This document shows positions 1 to 12,450 of a DNA stretch of 64,000 bases, piece after piece. The stretch spans positions 28,916,833 through 28,980,832 of the forward strand of contig NC_087062.1 in the NCBI RefSeq assembly GCF_963678635.1. Reading direction: 5' to 3'. The notes under the pieces were generated by a model, which worked only from the letters and a program-made list of their open reading frames with translations, was not told the DNA's origin and did not search any database. The stretch comes from Symsagittifera roscoffensis. Taxonomy: Eukaryota; Xenacoelomorpha; Acoela; Convolutidae. Numbering within the stretch: position 1 is the stretch's first letter; each line of letters opens with the position of its first letter. A program made the translations under genes and the position numbers.

Positions 1-2038
1 AACACAGTATTCAATAATTTAGAACGAAAAAAACCTCAAAATTTTAATTTTTCACAAAAAAACTTGGTGTCTGAAAAACAAAATGACGCCGAATGCATTG
101 TCATAGATATTCATTGAAATTTCGTCGAAGTCTATAATGTAGCTGTCGAAAATTGTATAGTTGGGTCTATTAACTATTAAGCGAGTAGCATTTTCTTAAA
201 TAAAGTTGATAAAGTGTTGGACTACAAAGAATGAGTGGGACTAGCAAAAATATTTTTCGCATATTATAAGTAGTGTTGTATTGAATTTCGCTTGGTCGTT
301 GTTTGGACTCCAAAAGATAAATTTCTTTCTGTTTTGAGAAAAATTGTTTTGATTTTAAAAAGTTTTAACTAACTATTTTTGCGAAAAACCGAAAAGTCTT
401 CATTAACCAATTTTTTTTATAATTGTTCAATATTTTTATAGCATACAACCTGGTAGTCAATCGTTTCACTTTTGAAAGACATGGCAACGGTAGAAAGTGA
501 ATGAATATCTACTGAAAAACTTGAAATAAAGTGTTTTCTTTTTTTTACATATGTTAACTTAATTCTTTATGAACACTCCAAGCTATTTGAACAATACCTG
601 GCTATCCTAACTAGCCAATTTGGGCTGAAATAAAATTTCAATTGTAATTTTCTGACCTTTTTCATATGTCGTAAAGTTTATGGGATGTTTTAAGAAATAA
701 AGCGATTTTTTGTAGTAAGATAATCGAAAAGCCTTCATTTCAGAATGAGAGTGTTACATTTGTAGAAAATTGACAGCTCGAGATTTTATTTGAAGAACGT
801 TTCTTTGCTAACATCTTTTAAAATTAATTATAAACGTATTCAAGCCTTTTCACCTGCTTAAAATAGCATCTGGCTATCATTGTTACGAGCTCATTTAAAT
901 GTCCTTTCTGTTTTTATTTCTTTTCTTGTTTCCGTCAAAATGTCGATTATATGACATTTTGAGGAAATCTAGCGAGCGTTTAATGGCCCCTGTTACAGTT
1001 TGTAATAAGCATCTGGACTTTTTTGTTTTAAATTGATCGTAATTAACTGTTTCTTATAATCCGTAAAACTTCCTGGAGAAGATTAAATTGTTTTAAGTTC
1101 TTATTGACATTGGAACACACTGGAGGAAAAACGGTTATTAAGATCTTTCATACAAAAAACTAAAACTAAGAGAACGAAAGTAAAATCAATATATAAAACC
1201 AATTCAAAATGTTCAATATGAAGGCTTAAAAAGAAATGCGCTTTAAATAAAAAGACGTGAGACAAAAGCTGCTTCCCAAAGTTTGAATTCCAAAAAGGTG
1301 AAAATAAACATAGATCCTATGTTGTTCTCACTTAATGGAGTAATTGAAAAAAAAGCAATTTAACAGACAATTAAAATGCAATGCTATAATGGAATCTGTT
1401 TGAAAATATACAGTCAAAATTATGAAGGAGAACGATTGGAGTGTTTTTCAGCAAATATAAAATAAGAGAAGACAAATTTTGAGAATTTTTAATTTGAACG
1501 GTTGATTCCTTTGAGACAATAGTGCATTGAGAATTGGTGAGCTTTCGAGAAAAAAAAAGTATGCTTTGACATGACGACACTTAAAATTTTAAGCTTTCTC
1601 CTTTGATGAAAGGCAATCTGACGTCTTCAAATATCCTTTCCCCGGCGGGGTTAGGGGGGGGGGGTTCTAGATTCTCTATTAGGTACAAAACTCACAAATG
1701 ACTAGTCGTTGAATTAATTCTTCATGTGGGTGGCAATTCGCCACTAGGTGCCAAGGGCATAGTTAAGTAGATCCAGATTAACTGGTCTGCTAATTATTCA
1801 TCTTGTTTGAATATCATTTTTATTATCTTTTATTAATTGCGTCTTTTCTAAAACACTTGCTATAAATATTTAGAAAAAACGCTCTCAAATGTGACGCGTA
1901 AAAGAGCAACCGGTTGATGTGCAAGTAGCACACAATCTACTGACCACAATTAGAAATACAATACAAAGTATCCAAATAAGAAAATGGAAATAAATGTAAA
2001 ACCTTTGATTACTAAAGCGAAAATAACCAAAAGTATCC
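1..2038. other. AT-rich intergenic DNA
   Basis: No gene is supported. The stretch is AT-rich with frequent stops in all frames. The one compositional oddity is a short GC-rich patch near 1630-1665, with a CCCCGGCGGGG palindrome followed by a G run. I cannot assign it to a family. Confidence 0.6.
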
Positions 2039-2424
2039 AATTAGCACAGTAGCGGTTTTTGGGTGGAGGCAGGGGGGACGGGACGCCTTTTCTTTCTTAG
2101 GGATTCGACCCAAAGGGTCCCCCTTTGTACTAATTTGTGATATCTATTTTTGGCGAGGTACCTTAAATTTTTTCTAAAGGCGCCTTTGGCGCTAATATAA
2201 GCAAAACTTTTGAGGGGGAAGGGCGTGCCCAAAAAACGCGAAAAAGTTGCCTGTGGCGCAGAAAATTTGGTCAAAATGGGGTATTTATCATGATTTGGAT
2301 TTCGGAGAGCTCAGAAAATCACTTTGGTCGACCTAAAAAAAAGGTCGAGAAAATTTTCGAAATTTTTTTGAAAACCCTCCCTCCCCCATCTCGAGAAAAT
2401 CCTAGATCCGCCCCTTAATTAGGA
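2039..2424. mobile_element. hAT-type MITE, copy 1
   Basis: Short non-coding element (2047-2416) flanked by near-identical 8 bp direct repeats, AATTAGCA at 2039-2046 and AATTAGGA at 2417-2424. It starts CAGTAGCGG and ends CTAGATCCGCCCCTT. This is the CAG-GGCGG style of terminus and the 8 bp target duplication known for hAT transposons. The interior is shared with the copies at 16923-17353 and 39018-39452, for example GGTCGACCTAAAAAAA near the right end and a GCGCCTTTGGCGC stretch. It encodes no transposase, so it would have depended on a hAT enzyme encoded elsewhere. Confidence 0.8.
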
Positions 2425-3800
2425 TGCATTTAAATTCAATTTTCTTTGAAAATTTTACATCAAAAATGCAAAAACTAAATCAGTTCGAACAAGAAATTTA
2501 TGTTTTGGCATGTTTTGGCAGAATCTGGCACTTTTTAAAAATCTGTTATCAAAGACCCGAATTTTCGCGTCATATTTTGGTTACGCAAAAATTTTCTGGT
2601 CGTAATTTAGCCTCGGAGTTTGTCATTTTTTGTATAACTATTTATTTGGGCCGTCCATTTGAGACAGATGATCTGTTTTGTGAAGACTTGTTGAGAAGAG
2701 CTAGGACATTGATTGTCTGTCAGCCTACCAAAACAACATGTTTAGGTGGTGCAACTTATCAAGAATGCCCTAATGCAGATGCTAATTATGACACCCAGGT
2801 CAGTATTAATCTTGCGTTTCGAAGTCTTTGACAAATGAAGAGGCTCACAATTTTGTTCCGACCATTCAAAATGGGGAGAAACTTTGTATTCGGTGTGATT
2901 CGTTTTTTTTTCGCTTATTCTTCTTTTTGTTTTCCACGCAAAATCAGGTACCACAAAAATCATCGGAATGGGTTGAGTGATATATCATATTGAAGCCCTT
3001 TTAGTCGTGATTCGAACTACAATAAAAATTCCAAAAAATATTTTCTAGTGCTAAGAAAAACGGGTTTAATTTTTTTTTGTCTTATTTCGAGCGAGTGAGC
3101 AGGCTTACATTAGCTTATTTCTGCTTAATTTAAGCTTTGAAAATTTAATTTTTTCAGGTAGATTCAGTTTTTGGAAACTTCAACTCCTTAATAAGTCTCA
3201 AAAAAAGATCCAAAATTTCAGAAACAAATTTTGAAAATTTTCAAAATACATATTTTGAAAATTTTAAGTGACATTTTATACCATTTTTTTTTCGTTTTTC
3301 TAGTTTATTTTTTCCATTCGTAACACAAGTAAGAAGACATTGATTACAAATTTGCAAAGTTTCAGTTAATTTGAAAAGATATGATAATTTGTCAATCCAT
3401 ATTAAATGGTCCTGAGTCATGAGTTTTGAGGAAAAGTATATCTATTTGATAATTTTTAGTAATAAAAAACGATGGTAACTATTTTTAGACGAGCATAGTT
3501 TATTCGCAGACCTTTTAAATCAAAAGTACTGAAAGAACAGTAGAAATTTTGCACAGTATGATCGAAGTTGTAATCTACGATTATTCAAGAGGGTGTGCTA
3601 CGCACTAACCTAAATGACTTAGGAGCCTTCAAAAGCAGCTCGTTTGTCGTTTCGAATTTTTTGAAATCAATTATGCTGATATCGTAACACAATTTGTTAT
3701 CCCGCGGAAAAATTTTTCCGATTTAAGTTAAGGCAAACTAGTTAGTCACATTCTCTCTTAAATGAACGTTAAAGCTTCATATTTGATATTTACAAAAAAA
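2425..3800. other. Mostly empty, with one exon-like stretch
   Basis: AT-rich sequence with one exon-like open stretch at about 2660-2798, listed separately. A pyrimidine-rich TTTTTTCAG acceptor-like site sits near 3158 and would keep the frame, but the peptide after it is low-complexity. No complete gene model can be built. Confidence 0.4.
2660..2798 (+). CDS. Possible internal exon, unrecognised protein
   Basis: An open frame from upstream runs through peptides such as FETDDLFCEDLLRRARTLIV and TCLGGATYQECPNADANYD, which look less random than other AT-rich frames here. It carries four cysteines. It ends at CAG followed by GTCAGT, a good match to a splice donor. The 5' boundary is a guess, since an AG near 2664 could be the acceptor. 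There is no partner exon I can defend and I recognise no domain. A chance open frame remains likely. Confidence 0.2.
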
Positions 3801-4320
3801 ACAAGACTGCTCGTATCAGGGCGAAGCCCTGAATGTTCCGACTGCCCATTAAGGTCTATGGAGCAGTAATATCATTAAAAAATTAAAAGTAATAAAACAA
3901 AATGAAATTTTTTTTTCAAAAATTTGAAGTTTTTTAAATAAAAATCATCCCCCCACACGCCATATAAAGTACAAAAGGATAGATTTCGCTACTTGTAACA
4001 AATCAATTATGGCAAATAAGCTTCGTTAAACCAATTTGGAACGATTTCTAAGACGGATTAACTCTCCGCTTACGCGTTAATAGCGCGAAATATATCGCGC
4101 GTTAATTGTCCCAAATTAGCCAAAATGGCAATCTTTAAACCCCCATAACTTTACGAAAAATATCTTTTCAAATTTGAGCTCAGGACAACAATACCTTTCG
4201 AATGAAATAAAAAAATTCTGTCAAAAATGGCTAGTTAAAAAGTCGAAATTTGTCTGAAGGAAAAAAAAACCTACCCCGAGCACAAATATTCCGTTACTTT
4301 CGTATTGAAAGTCGGAACAA
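3801..4320 (+). repeat. Family A hairpin element, copy 1
   Basis: About 520 bp non-coding repeat, also present at 34261, 34815, 35362 and 49545. It starts ACAAGACTGCTCGTAT and ends GTCGGAACAA. Conserved parts in order are a hairpin CAGGGC-GAA-GCCCTG at the 5' end, GTTCCGAC just inside it, GCGCGA-AATATA-TCGCGC in the middle and ACTTTCG-TAT-TGAAAGT near the 3' end, then GTCGGAAC, the complement of the 5' GTTCCGAC. There is no open reading frame and no evident target duplication. Confidence 0.8.
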
Positions 4321-5404
4321 TAACTGTGATTTATCTCAGAGCAAGTTTCCTTCTAAGTTGTTAACTGTTTGAGGCTAATTTTTTTGCTATAATTTATAAC
4401 GTAGCTGTAAGGATGATAGCAATAAAAATCAGGGAGAGATATTTTCTGAGGTTTAAGTTTCAAGCCCAGCTCTACACTCTGTTTAGCGGAAGATATGATT
4501 CATTAAAAAACCAGAATCAAAAATTTTGTGTAAACACAAACTGAGAAATTAATTGAATTTATATTCACAAGCTCGATAAAATCAAAATCAAAACTCACAA
4601 AAAAGGGCAAAAAATTGTTGCGATTTTGGATTACATTCAAAACTAATGTAGTTCAAATCAAATTTCCACCTTCATTCAAGCATTAAGTAAATGGCGGTTG
4701 AATCGGATTCAGAAATTGTTTTAAATTGAGGCAGCAAGTAAAAGTATTCGATAATTTTGTTACGAGACGCGATTTTTATCAATTTAATTTTGAAAAAAAA
4801 AAAAAACGAGTGGAGATTTTTTTTTGAAAATTTTTAATGAACACTGCCGATAACTAATTCATATAGATTAAAAGTAGGCGCTTTTGGCATAATGTGAGCC
4901 TGCTTGTTTTTAATCTAAGCCCGATAAGAACTTGAACCTTGCTGTTGACTGTAAAAATCAGATTTTTAATTTAATTTTTGGGTTGGATAGTTGATAAAAC
5001 AACAAGAATGCTCGTATCAGGGCATAATTTTGGATGTTCTGATATCTCTAAAGTGTTTGAAATATCTGAAAATTGTCAAAAGTAAATCAAGCTGTTTCCT
5101 TTTTCATTTCTTTTGAAAGTTTTTTTTTTCACGACGCGCTAAATAGAACTCGAGGTGTTTTGTTTTGCAGCTAGTAACGTATCAATTAGATCAAATAGCT
5201 TGGTCTAATTCTATTTATAAAATTTTTAAAACTAGGTTAACCAACTGCTTATGGCATATAGAACATAATTTGATGCGTGTAAGTTTTGATCAAATGGTCA
5301 GATGGAGAATTTTGAAGTTCGTTAAATTTTCAAATGATTGTTGCAGGTCAAATATTTATTTTTTGATTTTTAGAATTAAAGACTTTCAGATGACGCAAGA
5401 AGTA
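4321..5404. other. AT-rich DNA with a family A fragment
   Basis: No gene supported. About 4998-5060 matches the first 60 bp of family A (ACAAGAATGCTCGTATCAGG, then a degraded GATGTTCTGA), so it is a 5'-end fragment without the rest of the element. Confidence 0.5.
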
Positions 5405-6262
5405 CCCGGATTGACGTCCATAAAAGAAAAATGCTTATGATACAATTTCATATATGGCGACTGTGGAAAAAAATACTTATCATACAATTTTCATACAAAA
5501 CTTAAAAACTGTATTAAACGTTTTTAGAGAAAAACTTCTGATCTAATTCCATCTTTTGAATCTTTCTGCTCAATAAGAAAATGATTAAAATTTTGGTTAA
5601 ATCATATAATTTTCATATATGAAAATTGTATGGTATGCATTTTTTCATAAGCAAAAACCCAGATTTGACTTTTAATGCAAAATTTGACTTTTTGTTGCTA
5701 TAGCAGAGTCCAGGATGAGTTTTTCACCCAAAAAACAAAAAATCCAAAAATCACAAAAAAGTGTTTGTTTTTGTAAACACGATTATTATTATTTTATTTC
5801 ATTTGCTAAGATGAAAATAAATTTGAAAAAAGCCTTTTTTTCTGAACTACCAAAATTTTCAAACCAAAAATTATCTAGCCATATACAAAAAATTTTATTT
5901 TTGGTATATAATTCTATGTGAAAATGTAAAAATTAACGTAGGTGGCAAAAATCATCAAATGCAGTTTATCTGCGTGGTAACTGCCAGTTACACTCTGGGT
6001 TTTCTTACGACAAAAAGTCCAGGGTTAGTGTTTCGGATGGAACACAAAATTTCAAAACAAATATTTTTTGCTATTTTCATTTCTGGAAAAAATGCTTGTC
6101 ATACAATTTCTTAGTATGGATAAAATGCCTATCATAATTTTCGTAGTATGGAAAAAATGCTTATCATGCTATTTTCATAGTATTTTTTTGGTCTATGAAA
6201 TAGTATGATAAGCATTTTTTTCATAATATGAAATAGTATGATAAGCATTTTTTGTCAACCCG
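5405..6262. repeat. Family B palindrome-rich repeat, copy 1
   Basis: Begins CCCGGATTGACGTCCATA and ends GTCAACCCG, the same inverted ends as the other family B copies (CCCGGGTTGACC type). Near both ends it holds repeated ATGCTTATCATACAATTT words and their complements around 5430-5640 and 6080-6250. These can pair into hairpins. The middle differs from the copies at 11326 and 37367. The open frames inside are AT-rich chance frames. Confidence 0.55.
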
Positions 6263-9200
6263 TTCATCACTGTTTGGTACCGTTCATCACTGCCTAGTTG
6301 AAAAGTTGATTATGTTGATGAAGAATTTTTAGGAAAAAGAAAACTTCGGTGACTTTAGTTGTAATTGGGAACAAAAGCGATCCTAGAACAATGACTTTTC
6401 ACTTTTTGACCTCCGTGCTGACTCTCTGGTGTTTATTGTTTAATTGAAAACATGAATATTTTTTTTGAAAATTTTCAAGGTGGTAGCACGAGATAATAGA
6501 TGTCTAGTATTTGAATAGACATTCACATGATAGTTAACTAGCATTTGAATCAAGTAAAACTAACAAGTAACACTATAAAAGCAGATTTTGCCTATATATT
6601 AGCTCCTCATGCTGGTTCCTTTTACAATGAAGAAGTTTCATAAAAACATATTTCGACTAACATACAAACAAAGTCCTAAAAATGAATCTCCGACCCACCT
6701 TTGTCGGCCCAATATTTTTCAAAAAATTTAAATAAGCTTGTTCTAGGTGTGTATGTTCAACCTGAAACTATGTTGTTCAAAAAGTTGGAGAATTCTGGTG
6801 ATCTGTTTCCCCTTCGAAAAAATCATATATCTGCTTTTGTCCGGCCTGTTTATTTGGCTGTTAAAGGAAGAAACTATAGTTAATATCCTATATAAAAAGT
6901 CCACTGAAAAAAATTTCCGACAACAAAATTTTGTTGGAGAAAACACGCTTGGCATGAACTTCTTGTACTTTCTACATTAGCCGGAAAAAATTAATAACTG
7001 CAAAAGAAAAATTTCTTCGAACCTTACCTGCCAGTAGTGAGCTTGACCAACTTTAGAAAAAAGAACTTATTTAAGCAAAAAATGACCCTTCTTACCGAAC
7101 CAAACTAATTAAAGTCAAGACTTGATGAAAATCACGGGATCAATATGAGTTATAAGGGCATTAAAAGGAGGCGTTAACTCACCCAAGGTACTATGCAAGT
7201 AGAAAGGTCAACTAATTTATCATCAAATATTCTAATTTGAAATTTCAGAGAAAGAAAAATTCATTAATTACTTTTCATCGCATATCGAAATTGATTAGAA
7301 ATTTTGTAAGGAGAAAGAAGACTGATGATTTTTTGACGTTGTCTTTTTGAGTACTTTTTTGTAAGCTGATAGCAAAACAATATCCTGTGTAGGTTTCTGA
7401 GTCTATGTGATCTAATTTTCTTTTAGCAAAAAATTTGTCTCTTTATTGGGGTATAGCTCTAAGGCAGGGATGCAAAGCGAGATGAAAATAATTCGATTGA
7501 CTAGTAAGTAAATGTAACAAATTGTGACTGTGTCTCATTCAATGGACAAAATAAACGGAGATAGCTTAAGGCAAGTTATCAATTCAAATGCTACCATTGG
7601 GTCTGAAATCTTCTGCTGGGATAGAAAATTCACGTGATTTTGATTCTATAATCACCTGCCGGCATGAATAAAGGACACCAAAGTAATCAGAGAGGTACAT
7701 AAAAGCGCAGCTAGTAAACAAAAGGTAGGCTCAGGATTACAAATATGCACACTCGTTTTTCTGCATTTTTTCTCACTTTTTTCTCATTTTTGTTGATTTT
7801 TTCTATTTGCGTTTTTATTGATTTAAAGGTGCGACTACTGCGTGTTCTTACTGAGGGAAGAGGACAAAGATTGATTTTATGAATTTTCTAACATTATTCT
7901 TACCTTAAACTTCAACTTGGAGAGTTATTTACAATGCTCCGCCTTATTAATAATTGAAGAAAATGCTGCAAGCTCGCCGCACGGAGCAAAATTCTTTCAT
8001 TATTCAACTATATTGACAACACATCTCTTTGCACACCTAAAAAATTCCAAAAAAATGTTGGCCTGCCAATATTTTTTGCCGGATTTGGGAAATAAGTTTG
8101 AAAAGAGCTACATCAAATTTGAGGTCGAATTAGAGTTGTAATCTTAGATTTATTCTATGTTGAGTCTAAGCTCTGAAGCAAAGGCAGACACCCTTATATG
8201 GCATTTAACTAAGTCTCACTGTAATGGATTGTAGGGAATTGTACCGTTATCATACATCTCTTAGAGAGACAATTTGCTAGCAATACCAAACCAGCTTTTC
8301 ATACGAGATCAAATAAAATTTAGAGAAGGTCAATTAGTTTTTTCTACCGAAAAGTTTTTGACCAAAAATCTCCTGGCCGAGAAGATTTTACAGTCAAACA
8401 TTAGTAGTAACGTGATGATTTTAGTCGTGATGGTAAAAAAAAATCAGTTTTGTCAAACAGAACTTTTAAATGTTAACCAGGGTTTGCGTTATGAAAAGAC
8501 CAAAGAAATATCAAAAACAATTGACAGCTGATTTTGTCCCGTTCTTTTTTAAAACGCTCTGCTCTAAGCTCAAAAAATCAAAACGTTTTTTTTTCAGACA
8601 AGAGGGCAAGAAGGGAAATATTGCAATTTAAACCGGATGTTAAAGCGACAGATAAATTGACTTCAATAAATCAATATATCAATATGTCTTGACGAGGCTA
8701 GAAATTTTGTTCGTGACGTCAGCTTCAAATTTATCATAGATAGTTTTTTTTTATCCAAATGGGCAGTCTTGATCAGGGTTGATCATTTGAGAAGTTTTGA
8801 GAAAAATCGAGATTATGGGAGTTTTGATATAATGATTGTTGCCTAATGATTGTGATAAATTCATTAAGAAGTTTAAAAGATTTGGAATGGAATTAGTTAA
8901 AAACAGATGAGCTAAATAAGATTTTCTCTACGTTTTCTGCACAAATCTCCAGCCGAATTGTTTTAGCTATAGCACCGAGTTAAATTAAGCCGTACTGCAA
9001 AAAAACTGTCTAAGAGTGATTGCAACTATATATTATTTACGATCCCTTCTCGAAGTTTTTACAAAATAAATTGATTCCTAACAAAACAAAACTTTTCAAA
9101 TAAGACGAGTAAATGACAGGCTATTTAACAAAAACTACGAGCTGCAAAAAAGGGACTCTTCGTTTATGTGTTTGAGTTTTAATTGATGGTCAGACGAGGA

Positions 9201-11325
9201 TGAATACAATCAATCGTCAGAATATTAAGGTCAGTACAAAATGTTAGTGAGCCGCAAGATATCGCCGCCTTCCATTACATACTCGGAAAGAGTTCTTTGT
9301 ACACCAACAAAGAGGAGCTATTTGGAAGAGAAAACTCGATGTTTGGGACGAGCTGAAGGGTGGTAAAAATCACAATACCGAAAATCTTGCAAAAAAGGCG
9401 GATTTGAAGAAGTATTGTTCACTTGAAAAAATCTACTATTTATAACTCATAAAAACTAGGTTCAGATTAAAAAAACTTTATTTCTGACAAAAAAAGCAAC
9501 CAGTTGATAACCAACACGATGTTGATTGTTTTACGGCAAACATTACTAGATTGCAGATTGCAAATCGTGCGTCATCTGCAGAAAAGAATGATTTGTGGTT
9601 GATAGTGCTATCCACAACTTAAATTTTTTATCGTCAGTAACACCTATTAAAAAAACGAATTGTGTTTTTCATTTTTTACCATTCCAAGCACCCAACAAGC
9701 AATAAAAGGTAGAAACAGGATAAATTATGCTGACTCATGGAAAAACTCATCGAGAATAATCCTTCGCCTAAAACAATTTTTTTGGTAAAATAGTAATGCT
9801 TGGAATAATAATATGAGCGACAACAAAAATGGGAAAAAAATGAATCTCAAAGAGAGTTTTTGCTCTAAAGGTAAAAATGAAGTTTTGACTCTATATTCAA
9901 TTTTTTTATTATTGCTTTTGGTAAATTGAAATGGGTAACAATGGTAATACACTCTTTTTATGTGTTCAGTTGTTGCGTAGCCATCATTACTAGCTGAAAA
10001 ATTTTGTTGCATTACTACAGCGCCAGTCATTAGTCAGTGATTTTTTTGTTTCAAACTGGATCAAGTTTCATCTACGCTTCAGATTTGTCCTCGTTTGAAC
10101 ACATCTTTGAAAGTATTGAACATTTTTGTTCTGACAATAGATAAAAAAATATTTGCGCATGCCCCCAGCTAGTTCCATTATAGGATATTCAGAAAAAGCT
10201 ACTTAAATTTTTGTAGATTGAGAAGAGTTTCAACAAATTTATATCATCGCTCTAATCAAAAAGTTCATCTGGTAATGATGGTCTATCAACAAAATGAACA
10301 AAATATATACACCTATCATCTTCGTTTTTTTTCACTTACGTATTCAATTAGTGTAATCTCAAATAAAAATTTTTCAAAGATGTGGGCAAAGAAAACCCTA
10401 GCAAAGACTGGCCTATAAATCTACTTACAGCTTTCAGCAAAAATTTTGAAAAAAGTGTTCTATAACAAAATTTTGTTTCCATAAAAAAGGTTGAATTTTT
10501 AGTATCAGAGCGATTGGGAGTATAGCTTTGCATAGGGCTCAGATATTGGACCTGTTTGTCTGATAAAAATCATTGATACTTAAAACATGGCTGAAAAACT
10601 TGAAAGGAGACTTTTTCAGGGTGACACTGCCTTTCTTGCTTATTTTGAAAACACAGATAAACATAGATTGTGGAAAAAAGTTTAAAAAAAGTTCATGATA
10701 AGTGCGACACAAAATGTCGATCAGCTCCACAAAATGTCAAATCTTGCATTACTGTTGACATTTTTGGTTGAAGTTTTTTCTCCTGCTTAGTTTACTAATT
10801 GTTTCAAATGCTTAGATATTCCATATGACAATCATTTGCAGTTTCAGGAAATCCAAAAACCTTTTTCTTCAAACTCAGATTCGGATATCTAGTTTAAAAA
10901 AATTATGAAAACATTTTTGAAACTTTTTTTAAATTTTTTTTTAAATGTCAGGCGATTGCGATTTATTTCAAATAAGTGATTCCTTTTATCTTTCTTGAAC
11001 AAGTTTTGAAATTTGTTCTCGTGTAAGATGGTGAAATGCTTCTTCTTCTTGATGTCAGATAAAATTTTATCTGATGAAATCAAAATAATTTCAGGTGACA
11101 GATTTTCATTTTTCCTTTTTTCATACAAAAGTATAGATAACGCTCAGCTGGTTGACATGTCTTTTTGATTTGTTTTACTGCCAAGAATCGAGGATAATTA
11201 ATTAATGAAAATTTGATCTGCATGCGTTTGGTTTCTCGCACATTTAGCCTCTCTTAGGTTTGGTGGCACATCTCGCTTCTCGGAAGTTCAGCCCCTAATA
11301 AATTGCACAGAAATCTACCAATAAA
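6263..11325. other. 5 kb AT-rich DNA, no gene supported
   Basis: I see no recognisable protein, RNA gene or transposon in this stretch. The short open frames have the K, N, F, I and L-rich composition expected by chance in AT-rich DNA. Overlapping frames on both strands near 6740-6960 are equally uninformative. A multi-exon gene with short exons cannot be excluded by reading alone. Confidence 0.5.
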
Positions 11326-12450
11326 CCGGGATGACCAAAACTACTAGCCATACAATTGCCATTTATGGAAAAATGCTAGTCATACACTTTCCATGCAATT
11401 TCATACGTACGGAAAATTGCATGAAAAGTCTATGATTAGTATTTTTTCATATATGGAAATTGTATGACTAGCATTTTTCCATAAACCAAAAATTTTGATT
11501 TTTTTACGTTTTAGTTTCTCAAAATTTTTTGGTTGTGTTCGTAACCAAACACAAATGGCATAAACCTTGATTACTCAAACGTAGTAACCAAAAGTTTGGC
11601 CGTCTCGCATTAAAAATGCATTGGAAACAGCCTGATATTTGTTACTTCTGTCTCACACAAATAATATAAGGAAAGTAATGAACTTTTAAATTTTGGCAAT
11701 AATTTTCAAAGATGATTATTTCTAAAATTTGAATTTTTAAATTACCAGACATTGATCAAGCCATACAAAAACATGTCATACAAAAGAAATAGGAGTTTTA
11801 AGCGTTTTTGAAAAAAAAACTATGAAGAGAAAAGGAAAAAAAATCCAATATTAGTATATCCAGGACTACGTTATACACACACAAAAAACTAAATTTTGCA
11901 TGCATTATTATTTTTTCACGAAATGTTTGTTTGAATACGGAAATCAGTTTGCGATTGAAAAAAAGACAAAAAAAGTTTTTTAGGACAATTTCAAAAATAA
12001 TTAGAAAAATTTTTGTCGTCGCCATCAAAAAAATGCTAGTCATACAATTTCCATATATGGAAATTGTATGACTAGTGTTTTTTTTCAGAAAACAAAAATA
12101 AAGAAAAGTCAAAGTTTTTAGTTGTAGCAGCCCAAAAAACGCTTAAATGTTTTGCCAGCAGTTGAATTGATTGTTTAAAGCTTTTTTTTCACAAAATTTT
12201 TTTTCAAATGCTAATCATACAATTTCCATATATGGAAATTGTATGATTAGCATTTTTTTCATACCATTTTTTTCCTTTTTTTAATGAAGAGATACCAATT
12301 TCGATACCAAAACAACTATAAAATACCTTTGAAATTCGCTTAAACTCATTTTGCAAAAAAGTATGAAATTTGTATGACTATCATTTTTCCATAGACTTAG
12401 TGTATGAAATTGTATGATTAGCATTTTCGGTCTATGGAGATCAACCCGGG
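11326..12450 (+). repeat. Family B palindrome-rich repeat, copy 2
   Basis: 1.1 kb repeat from CCGGGATGACC to GATCAACCCGGG. The reverse complement of nearly the whole unit occurs at 37367-38473, including a shared stretch that reads in one frame as a K/F-rich peptide. It holds several long palindromes built from CTAGTCATACAATTTCCATA and its complement, at about 11350-11490, 12035-12075 and 12205-12255. No transposase is encoded. The inverted ends suggest a non-autonomous DNA transposon, but I could not find a target duplication. Confidence 0.7.

Noticed and set aside
11798-12112. 104-codon minus-strand frame, matched by a frame at 37832-38023
   Set aside because: Both belong to the inverted family B copies and are F/I/L-rich chance frames; shared peptide follows from shared repeat DNA.
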